Assembly: GCF_041435095.1 (NCBI RefSeq)
Contig: NZ_CP108025.1
Coordinates: 4,898,001 to 4,962,000, forward strand
Direction: 5' to 3'
Length of the DNA stretch: 64,000 bases
Source of the DNA: Kitasatospora sp. NBC_00315
GTDB lineage: Bacteria; Actinomycetota; Actinomycetes; Streptomycetales; Streptomycetaceae
The translations under genes were made by a program, and so were the position numbers. The notes under the pieces are model-generated. The model saw only the letters and a program-made list of their open reading frames with translations, was not told where the DNA came from and did not search any database. Below are positions 1-15,061 of this stretch, piece by piece (within the stretch, counting starts at the first letter, position 1; every line of letters starts with the position of its first letter).

Positions 1-950
1 ACGACGCCGACGAGACCGTCCGCGAGGCGGATGTCGCCGCCGAGCTGGACGAGGCCGCGCTGGCTGACAGTGCCGCCGACTCCGAGTCCGCCGAGCAGAT
101 CGTGGACGCCGTGGACAGCGACGAGGACGAGGTCGAGGCGCAGGACGAGGCCGCCGCCGACGTGCCGGCCGAGACCGCCGCGGTGCACGTGGAGGCCGAC
201 GAGGCCGACGCCGAGGAGATCGAGGCCGAGGCCGCCGCCTCCGACGAGGACCTGGACGAGACCGAGGCCGAGCTCGCCGACGACGAGGCCGAGCCCGTCG
301 ACGACGAGACCGAGCTCGCCGACGAGGCCGAGCCGGAGGTCGAGGTCGACCCGGTCGCCGAGTTCCGCGAGAAGCTGCGCACCGCTCCGGGCGAGTGGTA
401 CGTCATCCACACCTACGCGGGTTACGAGAACCGCGTGAAGCAGAACCTGGAGCAGCGCTCCGTCTCCCTGAACGTCGAGGACTACATCTTCCAGTCCGAG
501 GTGCCGCAGGAGGAGGTCGTCCAGATCAAGAACGGCGACCGCAAGACCATCCGCCAGAACAAGCTCCCCGGCTACGTCCTGGTCCGGATGGACCTCACGC
601 CCGAGTCCTGGGGCGTCGTGCGCAACACCCCGGGTGTCACCGGCTTCGTGGGCAACGCCTACGACCCGTACCCGCTGACCCTGGACGAGGTCGTCAAGAT
701 GCTCGCCCCCGACGTGGAGCGCCAGGCGGCCAAGGAGGCCGGCCGGCCGGTTCCCGGCAGGCCGATCGAGGTCCAGGTGCTCGACTTCGAGGTCGGCGAC
801 TCGGTCACCGTCACCGACGGCCCGTTCGCGACCCTGCAGGCGACCATCAACGAGATCAACCCTGACTCCAAGAAGGTCAAGGGCCTGGTCGAGATCTTCG
901 GTCGTGAGACCCCGGTCGAGCTGTCGTTCGACCAGATCCAGAAGAACTGA
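1..950 (+). CDS. nusG: Transcription factor NusG (5' end cut off by window edge)
   Basis: NusG binds RNA polymerase, supports Rho-dependent termination and couples transcription to the ribosome. The frame (phase starting at base 3) is open to the left edge, so the true start lies outside. The visible protein begins with a long Asp/Glu/Ala-rich stretch up to about base 350. The NGN domain follows, with WYVIHTYAGYENRVKQNL and the LPGYVLVRMDL and VVRNTPGVTGFVG segments. The C-terminal KOW domain has DFEVGDSVTVTDGPFA and ends in ELSFDQIQKN. Acidic N-terminal extensions are known in actinobacterial NusG. The stop at 948-950 is followed closely by a hairpin terminator, and rplK-rplA lie downstream in the usual order. 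secE is presumably just upstream but not visible. Confidence 0.97.
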   Translation, partial: DADETVREADVAAELDEAALADSAADSESAEQIVDAVDSDEDEVEAQDEAAADVPAETAAVHVEADEADAEEIEAEAAASDEDLDETEAELADDEAEPVDDETELADEAEPEVEVDPVAEFREKLRTAPGEWYVIHTYAGYENRVKQNLEQRSVSLNVEDYIFQSEVPQEEVVQIKNGDRKTIRQNKLPGYVLVRMDLTPESWGVVRNTPGVTGFVGNAYDPYPLTLDEVVKMLAPDVERQAAKEAGRPVPGRPIEVQVLDFEVGDSVTVTDGPFATLQATINEINPDSKKVKGLVEIFGRETPVELSFDQIQKN

Positions 951-961
951 CACCGATCACC

Positions 962-1004
962 GGTTCGGGGGCGGGGCCACGGGCCTCGCCCCCGAACCCG
1001 TTTT
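962..1004 (+). terminator. Intrinsic terminator after nusG
   Basis: A perfect 12-bp stem, GGTTCGGGGGCG at 962-973 with CGCCCCCGAACC at 987-998, is followed by CG and a T4 run. It lies 12 bases after the nusG stop. It probably ends most nusG transcripts and leaves rplK-rplA under their own promoter. Confidence 0.8.
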
Positions 1005-1031
1005 GGTCCAGCGGCGCATCCGCGTTAGCCT
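1003..1031 (+). promoter_or_regulatory. Likely rplK-rplA promoter
   Basis: TTGGTC at 1003-1008 and TAGCCT at 1026-1031 are 17 bases apart, which fits a principal sigma factor promoter. The -35 box starts within the T-run of the nusG terminator. Initiation near 1038 would leave an untranslated leader of about 80 bases before rplK, where L1-type autoregulatory sites are found in other bacteria. The leader role is inferred. Confidence 0.55.
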
Positions 1032-1116
1032 GGTTCGATGTGTGCGCTGCCGTCCGGGTGTCGCCCCGCCTGGCCGCACACTTCGACAATCCCCTCTCAG
1101 AAGGACCCGGAGAGAC

Positions 1117-1551
1117 ATGCCTCCCAAGAAGAAGAAGATCACGGGGCTCATCAAGCTCCAGATCAAGGCCGGTGCGGCCAACCCGGCTCCGCCGGTCGGC
1201 CCCGCGCTGGGCCAGCACGGCGTGAACATCATGGAGTTCTGCAAGGCCTACAACGCCGCGACCGAGTCGCAGCGCGGCATGATCGTGCCGGTGGAGATCA
1301 CGGTCTACGACGACCGCTCCTTCACCTTCATCACGAAGACGCCGCCGGCCGCGCGCCTCATCCTGAAGGCCGCGGGCGTGGAGAAGGGCTCGGCCGAGCC
1401 GCACAAGACCAAGGTCGCCAAGCTCACCGGCGCCCAGGTCCGCGAGATCGCCACCGTGAAGCTCCCCGACCTGAACGCCAACGACCTGGACGCGGCGGCG
1501 AAGATCATCGCCGGCACCGCCCGGTCGATGGGCATCACGGTCGAGGGCTGA
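1117..1551 (+). CDS. rplK: 50S ribosomal protein L11
   Basis: L11, 144 residues, the usual length. It sits at the base of the ribosomal stalk on the GTPase-associated region of 23S rRNA, contacts thiopeptide antibiotics and is needed for RelA-type stringent signalling. The N-terminal domain shows the proline-rich signature [18 protein letters not shown] near residues 22-39. The C-terminal RNA-binding domain carries [23 protein letters not shown] 1117 is chosen over upstream in-frame starts because the [16 protein letters not shown] beginning is the conserved L11 N-terminus; AAGGA lies about 11 bases upstream. It is followed by rplA after a 98-base gap. Confidence 0.97.
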
Positions 1552-1649
1552 CCCAGCCCGTCCCGGTCGGGACCGACGTCCCGGCCATTCCTGTGGCAGG
1601 GCCGGCGCGGCCCGTACACCACGACTCCGCTATCTATTCAGGAGCAGCA

Positions 1650-2372
1650 GTGAAGCGCAGCAAGGCTCTGGTGGCCGCGGCCGCCAAGGTTGACCGCGAC
1701 CGTCTCTACGCCCCCCTTGAGGCCATCCGCCTCGCCAAGGAGACGTCGAGCACCAAGTTCGACAGCACCGTCGAGGTGGCCATGCGTCTGGGCGTCGACC
1801 CGCGCAAGGCCGACCAGATGGTCCGCAGCACCGTGATCCTCCCGCACGGCACCGGTAAGACCGCTCGGGTCCTGGTCTTCGCGACCGGCGAGCGTGCCGA
1901 GGCCGCGCGTGCTGCGGGTGCCGACATCGTCGGTTCGGACGAGCTCATCGACGAGGTCGCCAAGGGCCGCCTCGACTTCGACGCCGTCGTCGCCACCCCG
2001 GACCTCATGGGCAAGGTCGGCCGCCTCGGCCGCGTGCTCGGCCCGCGTGGTCTGATGCCGAACCCGAAGACCGGCACCGTGACCCCGGACGTGGCCAAGG
2101 CCGTGAACGAGATCAAGGGCGGCAAGATCGAGTTCCGCGTCGACAAGCACTCGAACCTGCACTTCATCATCGGTAAGGCCTCCTTCACCGACGAGCAGCT
2201 GGTCGAGAACTACGCCGCCGCCCTCGACGAGGTGCTCCGCGCCAAGCCGTCCGCGGCCAAGGGCCGGTACATCAAGAAGACCGCGGTCGCCACCACCATG
2301 GGCCCCGGCATCCAGGTGGACCCGAACCGCACCCGTAACCTCCTGGTCGAGGAGGACCCGGCCTCCGTCTGA
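1650..2372 (+). CDS. rplA: 50S ribosomal protein L1
   Basis: L1, 240 residues, binds 23S rRNA at the mobile L1 stalk that guides release of deacylated tRNA. In many bacteria it also represses its own rplK-rplA mRNA. The protein begins VKRSKALVAAAAKVDRDRLY and shows the conserved FDSTVEVAMRLGVDPRKADQMV, the LGPRGLMPNPKTGTVT rRNA-binding loop, and GGKIEFRVDK. GTG 1650 has AGGAG five bases upstream (1640-1644), which decides the start over longer in-frame options. It forms an operon with rplK and is ended by the hairpin at 2423-2464. Confidence 0.97.
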   Translation: MKRSKALVAAAAKVDRDRLYAPLEAIRLAKETSSTKFDSTVEVAMRLGVDPRKADQMVRSTVILPHGTGKTARVLVFATGERAEAARAAGADIVGSDELIDEVAKGRLDFDAVVATPDLMGKVGRLGRVLGPRGLMPNPKTGTVTPDVAKAVNEIKGGKIEFRVDKHSNLHFIIGKASFTDEQLVENYAAALDEVLRAKPSAAKGRYIKKTAVATTMGPGIQVDPNRTRNLLVEEDPASV

Positions 2373-2422
2373 GCCCCCGTGCTCCGACCGGCGGTCGCGT
2401 CCTGGGTGTAGTCCAGTTCGTA

Positions 2423-2464
2423 CGGCGGGCCCGCATCCCCTTTCCGGGGGTGCGGGCCCGCCGG
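2423..2464 (+). terminator. Terminator hairpin after rplA
   Basis: A long GC stem pairs 2423-2440 (GGCGGGCCCGCATCCCC region) with 2446-2463, with one G-U type mismatch and a loop of about 5 bases. There is no clear T-run, which is common for terminators in high-GC actinobacteria. Confidence 0.75.
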
Positions 2465-2598
2465 CGTTCTCGGGCGCGGCGGGCGGTCGCCGCGCCCGGG
2501 AGCGGTCGTGTCCGGATCGAGACCTGGCGGGCGGCCGGGCACGCCGGGGCCCGGTCTACGCTCGGCTGACCCCGCTTCGTACCCCTCCGGAGAGTGCC

Positions 2599-3456
2599 GT
2601 GCCGTCCGACCGCGCAGTCGCCCTGGGGGTGGTGGCGACCCTGGTGGTCTTCGGCGCCGCCATCGCCACACTGGACGTCCGGGCGGATCCCGCTCCCGGG
2701 ACGCGACCCGGTGCCACGGCGCCGGCGGGCGTCGCCACGAGATCGCCCCGCCAGGTACTGCTGACGGCGGCGCAGTCCCTGGACGACGCGGGCAGCGCCC
2801 GGGTGCGGATCGAGCGGCAGGGGCCGGCCGGCCCGGCCGACGCGGTAGGCACCCTCTCCTGGGGTGCCCGGGTGGCGGCGGACCTGGAGACGGACGACGC
2901 ACTGGGGCACGGCCGGGTGCTGATGGACGACAGCGCCTGCTACGCGGCCCACGATGCGCCGGCCGCCGGTCTGGCGGCCGGGCGCTGGGCGCGGGCCGAC
3001 CGCTCCCGGGTGGAGGCCCTGGACCCGGACGCGGTGGCCGGCGGCTACGCGGGCGGCTGGATGACCACCCTGGTCTCGAACCCGGCCGGCCGGCTGCACG
3101 ACGTCGCGCTGACCGGCCGGCTCGACACGGTCGGCGCGGAGCAGGTGGACGGAGTGGCCACGACGCACTACCGGGCCACCGTCAAGGCCGCCGAACTCTT
3201 CGGGGCCGACCAGAACCTGACGCAGGCGGACCTCGCCGCCGTCCTCGGCTACTACCGGGAGCGCGGGGTGGAGTCCTTGGGCTACGACATCTGGACCGGC
3301 GCCGACGGCGGGCTGCTGCGGATGCGCCAGAGCGCCGAGGGCCGAGCCGGAACCGATCTGACCACCACGGTGGTCTCCGACCCCGGGGTGGCGTTCGACG
3401 TCCGGGTGCCCGCGCCGGACGAGGTCACGGTGGTGGCCGCCGCCTCCGCCGGGTAG
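2599..3456 (+). CDS. Membrane-anchored or secreted protein, LppX/LprG-like fold suspected
   Basis: A 285-residue protein with an uncleaved or Sec-type hydrophobic N-terminus (ALGVVATLVVFGAAIATL, about residues 7-24) and no lipobox cysteine. The exported part holds GRWARAD, NPAGRLHDV, VDGVATTHYRATV and GYDIWTGADGGLLRM. This pattern matches actinobacterial LppX_LprAFG-like beta-sheet proteins, so envelope lipid handling is possible but is only inferred. It starts at GTG 2599 after CCGGAGAGT. The next gene, 3614-4474, is a diverged paralogue with the same architecture, and the pair sits between rplA and rplJ. Two lipoprotein-like genes in this position are, to my knowledge, also present in other Streptomyces. 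No promoter was recognised. Confidence 0.8.
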   Translation: MPSDRAVALGVVATLVVFGAAIATLDVRADPAPGTRPGATAPAGVATRSPRQVLLTAAQSLDDAGSARVRIERQGPAGPADAVGTLSWGARVAADLETDDALGHGRVLMDDSACYAAHDAPAAGLAAGRWARADRSRVEALDPDAVAGGYAGGWMTTLVSNPAGRLHDVALTGRLDTVGAEQVDGVATTHYRATVKAAELFGADQNLTQADLAAVLGYYRERGVESLGYDIWTGADGGLLRMRQSAEGRAGTDLTTTVVSDPGVAFDVRVPAPDEVTVVAAASAG

Positions 3457-3613
3457 GGGCGCAGTCCGGCCGCTCCCCCCGGCCGCTCACCCGGCGGCCC
3501 GCCCGCCCCGGCAGCAGGGCGCCGAGGGCCGGCGGGCCGGCGCGTGGCATGGTGGAAGCCGACCGGCCCGGGCGGCGGAAGCCGGCGACGGGTACAGGAC
3601 AGCGGGAGGCGGC

Positions 3614-4474
3614 GTGGCGGCACGACGGCGGATCACGGCCGCGACGGCCCTCGTGCTGCTGGCCGGCACCCTGGCCGCCTGCGGCGGGCCGGCGAAGCCG
3701 GCCGCCGGGGCCGCCACCGCGCAGGCCACCCGGACCGCCAGCAGCTCGCCCAGCGAGGTCAGGCCCACCGACCGCTCGCCGCACGGGGTGCTGCTCTCGG
3801 CCCAGATCGCCATGCAGGCCGCCCACCGGGCCAAGGTCGCCTACCGGCTCGGCACGGACAGCGCCGCCGGCCTGGTCTTCTGGTCGCCGAAGACCGCGTT
3901 GCAGATCAAGCGGGCCACTCCGGGGGCCGCCGAACAGCTGATCGTCATGGACACCACGGCCTACCAGGGCGGCGACGACGCCACCGCGGCCCGGCTGGCC
4001 GGCCGGCACTGGGAGAAGTTCACCGGACCCGCCGGCGCGGACGGCCACCGGGAGGTCCCGTACGCGGGCCTGGTCGACCAGCTCAACCCGATGGTGGCGC
4101 TGGCGGCCGCGACCGCGGTGAGCGACCCGCAGCTGGTCGGCGAGGAGAAGCTCGGCGACGCGACCGTCCAGCACTACCAGGTGACCACCACGGCGGAGCG
4201 GTACGCGGCGGCGCAGACCCAGCTCACCGCGAGCCGCCGGGAGGGGCTGCGGACGGCGCTCGCGCCCGGCGGCGCCACCACGCTCACCCTGGACCTGTGG
4301 CTGAACGACAAGGACCAGCTCGTCCAGCTGCGCCGGACCGGCAACGGGACGGAGGGCACCGCGGACGACACCGTGGCGTACTCCGACCTCGGCGGCGCCC
4401 TGTCGGTCCAGGCCCCCGCCGAGGCGGACACCTCGGACACCGGGAGCAGGACGGTGTCTCCGCTGGCCCGGTAG
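3614..4474 (+). CDS. Putative lipoprotein, paralogue of the preceding gene
   Basis: A 286-residue predicted lipoprotein. The N-terminus has three arginines at 4-6, a hydrophobic core and the lipobox LAAC with Cys23, followed by a Gly/Pro/Ala/Thr/Ser-rich linker. The folded part contains LLSAQIAMQAAHRAKVAYRL, GRHWEKF, LNPMVALAAA, ATVQHYQVTTTAE and LTLDLWLNDKDQLVQLRR. It shares element order with the 2599-3456 product and suggests the same LppX/LprG-like family. The start is GTG 3614, with GGGAGG just upstream (3603-3608). The function is unknown; surface lipid or polymer binding is a family-level guess. It is followed by the rplJ promoter, so it probably ends its own short unit. Confidence 0.82.
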   Translation: MAARRRITAATALVLLAGTLAACGGPAKPAAGAATAQATRTASSSPSEVRPTDRSPHGVLLSAQIAMQAAHRAKVAYRLGTDSAAGLVFWSPKTALQIKRATPGAAEQLIVMDTTAYQGGDDATAARLAGRHWEKFTGPAGADGHREVPYAGLVDQLNPMVALAAATAVSDPQLVGEEKLGDATVQHYQVTTTAERYAAAQTQLTASRREGLRTALAPGGATTLTLDLWLNDKDQLVQLRRTGNGTEGTADDTVAYSDLGGALSVQAPAEADTSDTGSRTVSPLAR

Positions 4475-4489
4475 GCCGGGCCGGGCGAT

Positions 4490-4519
4490 TTGCATGTCCC
4501 AGGCGGCTCCGGTTACCTT
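4490..4519 (+). promoter_or_regulatory. Likely rplJ-rplL promoter
   Basis: TTGCAT at 4490-4495 and TACCTT at 4514-4519 have an 18-base spacer. Initiation near 4526 places the start of the mRNA right at the conserved leader element CCAAAGACCGCTGGTT (4528-4543), as expected for an L10 leader. Confidence 0.65.
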
Positions 4520-4525
4520 GGTGCA

Positions 4526-4813
4526 AGCCAAAGACCGCTGGTTGTCGTCGTGCGCTCGTGAGAGTGCGGGGCGACCGAAGGATCTGCGAATTTCCGCAGA
4601 CAGCCCGCGCAGGAGTGTTTGGAGCTTTGACTTCCGGCCGCACGGTTCGCCGTTCGACTGTCGAGGTCTTGTTGAGCCCCGTGCGCCTGCGCACCGGGGC
4701 TCTCACTGTTTTGCAGGGTGTCTCCTTCCGACCAGACCGGCGTGTCCGAGGCGCAGATGGTCGACTTTCGCAGGTCGGCCCGACTTCGACATCACGGAAG
4801 GAGGCGTAAGCCT
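4526..4813 (+). ncRNA. L10-type ribosomal leader of rplJ-rplL
   Basis: This is the untranslated region of about 290 bases before rplJ. It contains CCAAAGACCGCTGGTT near its 5' end, an element typical of Gram-positive L10 leaders that bind the L10(L12)4 complex. A terminator-like hairpin (4674-4702) follows. The arrangement suggests L10 feedback control by attenuation; the mechanism is inferred from known L10 leaders. Confidence 0.7.
4674..4712 (+). terminator. Attenuator-like hairpin in the rplJ leader
   Basis: GAGCCCCGTGC (4674-4684) pairs with GCACCGGGGCTC (4691-4702) with one bulged C. TCACTGTTTT follows. Its place inside the leader, 110 bases before rplJ, suits a regulated terminator. 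Confidence 0.65.
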
Positions 4814-5386
4814 ATGGCAAGGCCCGACAAGGCTGCTGCCGTCGCCGAGATCACGGACAAGTTTCGTGCCTCGAACGCGGCTGTGCTGACCGAGTACCGC
4901 GGTCTGACGGTGAAGCAGGTGAAGAACCTGCGTCGCTCGCTGGGTGACAACGCCCAGTACGCCGTGGTGAAGAACACGCTGACCAAGATCGCTGCCAATG
5001 AGGCCGGGATCACGGAGCTCGACGACCTGTTCGCGGGTCCGACGGCTGTTGCCTTCGTCACCGGTGACCCGGTGGAGTCGGCGAAGGCTCTGCGTGACTT
5101 CGCCAAGGACAACCCCGCTCTCATCATCAAGGGCGGTGTCCTTGACGGTAAGGCGCTGTCCGCCGATGAGATCAAGAAGCTCGCGGACCTCGAGTCCCGC
5201 GAGGTGCTGCTCGCCAAGCTGGCCGGCGGTCTGAAGGCATCCATGGCGAAGGCCGCGGCTACCTTCCAGGCTCCGCTGGTGGAGTTCGCCCGCACTGCCG
5301 AGGCGCTCCGGGCGAAGGTCGAGCAGGGCGGTGCCGGTACGCCGGCTCCCGCCGAGGCCGAGGACACCACCGAGGCTGCCGAGTAA
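4814..5386 (+). CDS. rplJ: 50S ribosomal protein L10
   Basis: L10, 190 residues, anchors the L7/L12 dimers of the ribosomal stalk to 23S rRNA and, with them, represses its own operon. The N-terminal RNA-binding domain shows TEYRGLTVKQVKNLRRSL and YAVVKNTLTKIAA. The C-terminal helix that carries L12 follows MAKAAATFQAPLVEFARTAEALRAKVE. The tail is an Ala/Pro/Glu-rich extension, which makes the protein slightly longer than the E. coli form. ATG 4814 has AAGGAGG nine bases upstream (4798-4804). rplL follows 111 bases downstream in the same transcript. Confidence 0.97.
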   Translation: MARPDKAAAVAEITDKFRASNAAVLTEYRGLTVKQVKNLRRSLGDNAQYAVVKNTLTKIAANEAGITELDDLFAGPTAVAFVTGDPVESAKALRDFAKDNPALIIKGGVLDGKALSADEIKKLADLESREVLLAKLAGGLKASMAKAAATFQAPLVEFARTAEALRAKVEQGGAGTPAPAEAEDTTEAAE

Positions 5387-5497
5387 CTCACGCTCGCGCG
5401 TGACGCACTCAGCGTCCGGTACCTCCGGTCGCAGCGGGCCCGTACGCCCGCCATCCCGTACATCCGGCACCTGCCGAACAAGTGGAAGGACGCCATC

Positions 5498-5878
5498 ATG
5501 GCGAAGCTGTCCCAGGACGAGCTGCTCGAGCAGTTCGAGACCCTGACCCTCATCGAGCTCTCCGAGTTCGTCAAGGCGTTCGAGGAGAAGTTCGACGTCA
5601 AGGCTGCCGCCCCGGTCGCCATTGCCGCCGCCGGTGGCCCCGCCGCCGTCGAGGCCGTCGAGGAGCAGGACGAGTTCGACGTCATCCTCGAGAGCGCCGG
5701 CGACAAGAAGATCCAGGTCATCAAGGAGGTGCGCGCCCTGACCTCCCTCGGCCTGAAGGAGGCCAAGGACCTCGTTGACGGCACCCCGAAGCCGGTCCTG
5801 GAGAAGGTCGCCAAGGACGCCGCCGAGAAGGCCAAGGCCCAGCTCGAGGCCGCCGGCGCCAAGGTCACCGTCAAGTGA
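5498..5878 (+). CDS. rplL: 50S ribosomal protein L7/L12
   Basis: L7/L12, 126 residues, is the multi-copy stalk protein that recruits and activates the translational GTPases. The N-terminal dimerisation helices (ELLEQFETLTLIELSEFVKA) are followed by an Ala/Pro/Gly hinge (about residues 36-52). The compact C-terminal domain has FDVILESAGDKKIQVIKEVR and GLKEAKDLVDGTPKPV. The acidic, alanine-rich composition is typical. GGAAGGA lies a few bases before ATG 5498. A very strong terminator follows. Confidence 0.98.
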   Translation: MAKLSQDELLEQFETLTLIELSEFVKAFEEKFDVKAAAPVAIAAAGGPAAVEAVEEQDEFDVILESAGDKKIQVIKEVRALTSLGLKEAKDLVDGTPKPVLEKVAKDAAEKAKAQLEAAGAKVTVK

Positions 5879-5905
5879 CTCGCTGCCCCCTCTGAGGGGG
5901 CGCTG

Positions 5906-5948
5906 GACCGGGCCGATCACCCTTGTGGGTGGTCGGCCCGGTCTTTTT
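5906..5948 (+). terminator. Intrinsic terminator after rplL
   Basis: A 17-bp stem, GACCGGGCCGATCACCC at 5906-5922 with 5927-5943, has one G-U type pair, a TTGT loop and a T5 run at 5944-5948. It is one of the clearest terminators in the window and separates rplJL from rpoBC. Confidence 0.9.
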
Positions 5949-6398
5949 CGTAGGTCCGTTCGTGTCCCGGCCCGGTGAGCGGGGCGGTCGGGGGCCACCG
6001 TGGCCGGTTGTGCACTCGGCACTGTCCGCCCCGGCGGGTAGGGTGATCGCTGTCGTCGGGAGAGGCTCCCACCACGGGTTCTGTAACGCCGGAGGGGCCT
6101 CGGTCGATAGACATGTCGAGGCCCGCACTCCCGTGGGGGCCTTGACGAACGGAACCTGGCGCGCGATTCTCGGAGCGCGTCGTGGTGCGTGGAGCACGCG
6201 GACGGTTGGCGAGGCTTTGGATGCATATTCAACGGCCCCAGCGGGAAGTGACTCCATGTGAGACGCGGTGGCCCGGAGTGCGCGGGCCGGCGCAGTCCGA
6301 GGGCAGGGACCACCCTGCGGTTCGGGCCCCCGGAGGGGGCCAGGAGCCGTGCGGGTGGCGACCGGGAGGAGTCTCAGATTCGGTCTCCGAATCAGGGC
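5949..6398 (+). other. Gene-free stretch between rplL terminator and rpoB promoter
   Basis: About 450 bases without a convincing coding frame. A lone TTGACG at 6142-6147 has no good -10 box at the right distance, and TAGGGT at 6039-6044 has only a weak upstream partner. Nothing else was recognised. Additional upstream rpoB promoters or regulator sites could lie here. Confidence 0.5.
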
Positions 6399-6427
6399 TG
6401 GACAGCAGTGTGCCTATTGGCTACACT
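6399..6427 (+). promoter_or_regulatory. Likely rpoB-rpoC promoter
   Basis: TGGACA (6399-6404) and TACACT (6422-6427) are exactly 17 bases apart, close to the principal sigma factor consensus. Transcription from about 6434 would give a leader of about 200 bases before the TTG start of rpoB. Confidence 0.75.
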
Positions 6428-6634
6428 GTCCCTTTGCGCTGCCTGTTAGCTGCTCCGTGACTCGTCGCCCGGAGTGTGCGCTGCCCTGAAGGGGCCTGGC
6501 ACCGCCTCCGCGAAGCGGCTCTGACCTGGGGTTTCCACCCCGGCTGAGACCCACGGCGCCGGGGGTGGGACCAGCCCGTCGAGGCCGGCCGGTACGCGCG
6601 CAGTGAGCTCCGAGCCCTCGGAAGGACCCCCCTC

Positions 6635-10108
<3,474 letters not shown>

Positions 10109-10116
10109 CGGAGGTT

Positions 10117-10146
10117 GGGCCGGCTGCCCGCACGGACAGCCGGCCC
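10117..10146 (+). other. Hairpin between rpoB and rpoC
   Basis: A perfect 10-bp inverted repeat, GGGCCGGCTG at 10117-10126 and CAGCCGGCCC at 10137-10146, lies in the 101-base gap. It has no T-run. It may be a processing or partial termination site that adjusts rpoC output; this is inference. Confidence 0.55.
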
Positions 10147-10209
10147 GCCCCCAGGCCCCCTCAGACCAGATGAACGACTTTCGACTTACGAAAGAGGGCT
10201 TGACGACCA

Positions 10210-14103
<3,894 letters not shown>

Positions 14104-14120
14104 GTCCCTGGTTGTTGACA

Positions 14121-14160
14121 CCGCAGGGCGGTCACCCCACTCGGGGTGGCCGCCCTGCGG
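14121..14160 (+). terminator. Terminator after rpoC
   Basis: An 18-bp stem pairs 14121-14138 with 14143-14160 through an ACTC loop, with a single G-U type pair. It starts 17 bases after the rpoC stop and closes the rpoBC transcript. Confidence 0.85.
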
Positions 14161-14390
14161 CGTTGCGCGGGGGTGTCCACAGCCCAGGAGCCCAGGAGCG
14201 GTCCTGGCCCTCGCGGTCTGCTGGTGCGGCTCCTGAAGGCGGTGTCGGGCTCTCGGCCCGCGGTCACGGCGGGGGTTCGCCGTCGAAGCCGGTGCCCCCC
14301 GGCGCGTTGCTGCCGGGTTCCGGGTGCCCGCCCGCCCCGCCCCGCCCGGCCGCTCCCTGGGCGGTGGCGACTCGTCCGCGTGGAAACCGA

Positions 14391-14420
14391 TTAGGCCCTG
14401 CGGGGGATGTCCCGTAGAGT
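14391..14420 (+). promoter_or_regulatory. Promoter of the first tRNA-fMet gene
   Basis: TTAGGC (14391-14396), an 18-base spacer and TAGAGT (14415-14420). The second tRNA copy has the matching arrangement TTAGGT/18/TAGTGT, which supports both. Confidence 0.6.
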
Positions 14421-14421
14421 C

Positions 14422-14555
14422 GTGTTCACCGACGCGGGGTGGAGCAGCTCGGTAGCTCGCTGGGCTCATAACCCAGAGGTCGCAGGTTCAAATCCTGTCC
14501 CCGCTACTGAAGAAGTAGCCGAAGGGCCCGGAGGCCGAATAGCCTCCGGGCCCTT
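14422..14555 (+). repeat. 134-bp direct repeat, copy 1 (tRNA-fMet plus terminator)
   Basis: The copies at 14422-14555 and 14688-14821 differ at a single base (T14540 versus A14806). The unit spans the start of the transcript, the whole tRNA and the terminator hairpin. The flanking sequences differ, so this is a segmental duplication rather than a mobile element. Confidence 0.95.
14433..14506 (+). tRNA. Initiator tRNA-fMet (CAT), copy 1
   Basis: A 74-base cloverleaf without encoded CCA. The acceptor begins CGCGGGG and ends CCCCGC-T-A, leaving the unpaired 1-72 position (C-U) that marks an initiator. The anticodon arm is CTGGG-CTCATAA-CCCAG, with anticodon CAT and the three consecutive G-C pairs recognised by IF3 and the P site. 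The D arm (AGCTCGGTAGCTC) and T arm (GGTTCAAATCC) are standard. Confidence 0.97.
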
Positions 14556-14556
14556 T
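14522..14556 (+). terminator. Terminator of tRNA-fMet copy 1
   Basis: A perfect 14-bp stem, AAGGGCCCGGAGGC (14522-14535) with 14542-14555, ends in TTT. It lies 15 bases after the tRNA. Confidence 0.85.
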
Positions 14557-14656
14557 CGCGTGCAGCCGCACCGGTGGGGTGTGGGCGGGTCCGCGTGGCA
14601 GCGGCGCCGGCGTGATCGTGCGGAGGCCCGGGTGGCTGCCGGGCCCGGAGAAACGA

Positions 14657-14686
14657 TTAGGTTCTGGGTCCGCTCTCCCGTAGTGT
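14657..14686 (+). promoter_or_regulatory. Promoter of the second tRNA-fMet gene
   Basis: TTAGGT (14657-14662), an 18-base spacer and TAGTGT (14681-14686), parallel to the promoter of copy 1 although the sequence between is different. Confidence 0.6.
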
Positions 14687-14687
14687 G

Positions 14688-14821
14688 GTGTTCACCGACG
14701 CGGGGTGGAGCAGCTCGGTAGCTCGCTGGGCTCATAACCCAGAGGTCGCAGGTTCAAATCCTGTCCCCGCTACTGAAGAAGTAGCCGAAGGGCCCGGAGG
14801 CCGAAAAGCCTCCGGGCCCTT
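14688..14821 (+). repeat. 134-bp direct repeat, copy 2
   Basis: The second copy of the tRNA/terminator unit, offset exactly 266 bases from the first. Confidence 0.95.
14699..14772 (+). tRNA. Initiator tRNA-fMet (CAT), copy 2
   Basis: Identical in all 74 bases to the first copy, with the same C1-U72 mismatch, CAT anticodon and three G-C pairs in the anticodon stem. CCA is not encoded. It has its own promoter and terminator, so each copy is an independent transcription unit. Confidence 0.97.
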
Positions 14822-14822
14822 C
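14788..14822 (+). terminator. Terminator of tRNA-fMet copy 2
   Basis: The same 14-bp stem as copy 1 (14788-14801 with 14808-14821), but the loop has A instead of T and the T-run is shortened to TT. Confidence 0.8.
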
Positions 14823-15061
14823 GCCGTTCCCGGGCATCCCTCCTGCGGGGGAGGCGGGTGGACCGCCCGGGCGGGGGATGTGGCCGCGGGCGCGGGCGGG
14901 GGAGGCTCGGTGCTGCCGGCCCGGGAGTTCCGGGGGCTCCGGCGGGTCGAGGGACTCGGGTCATGCAGCGGGTACCGGTGTCCGAACGGGACACGCACCG
15001 GGCACGGGTACGGCATGATCGTCCGCACGGGGGAGAGCCGCCCCGGTACGGGGGAGGCGCG

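Noticed and set aside
6142..6170. A promoter with TTGACG upstream of rpoB
   Set aside because: The -35 is good, but the sequence 17 bases downstream (GATTCT) is a poor -10; the 6399-6427 pair is far better.
14407..14721. Open frames covering the tRNA-fMet copies
   Set aside because: They translate the tRNA and terminator; the RNA structure explains the sequence fully.
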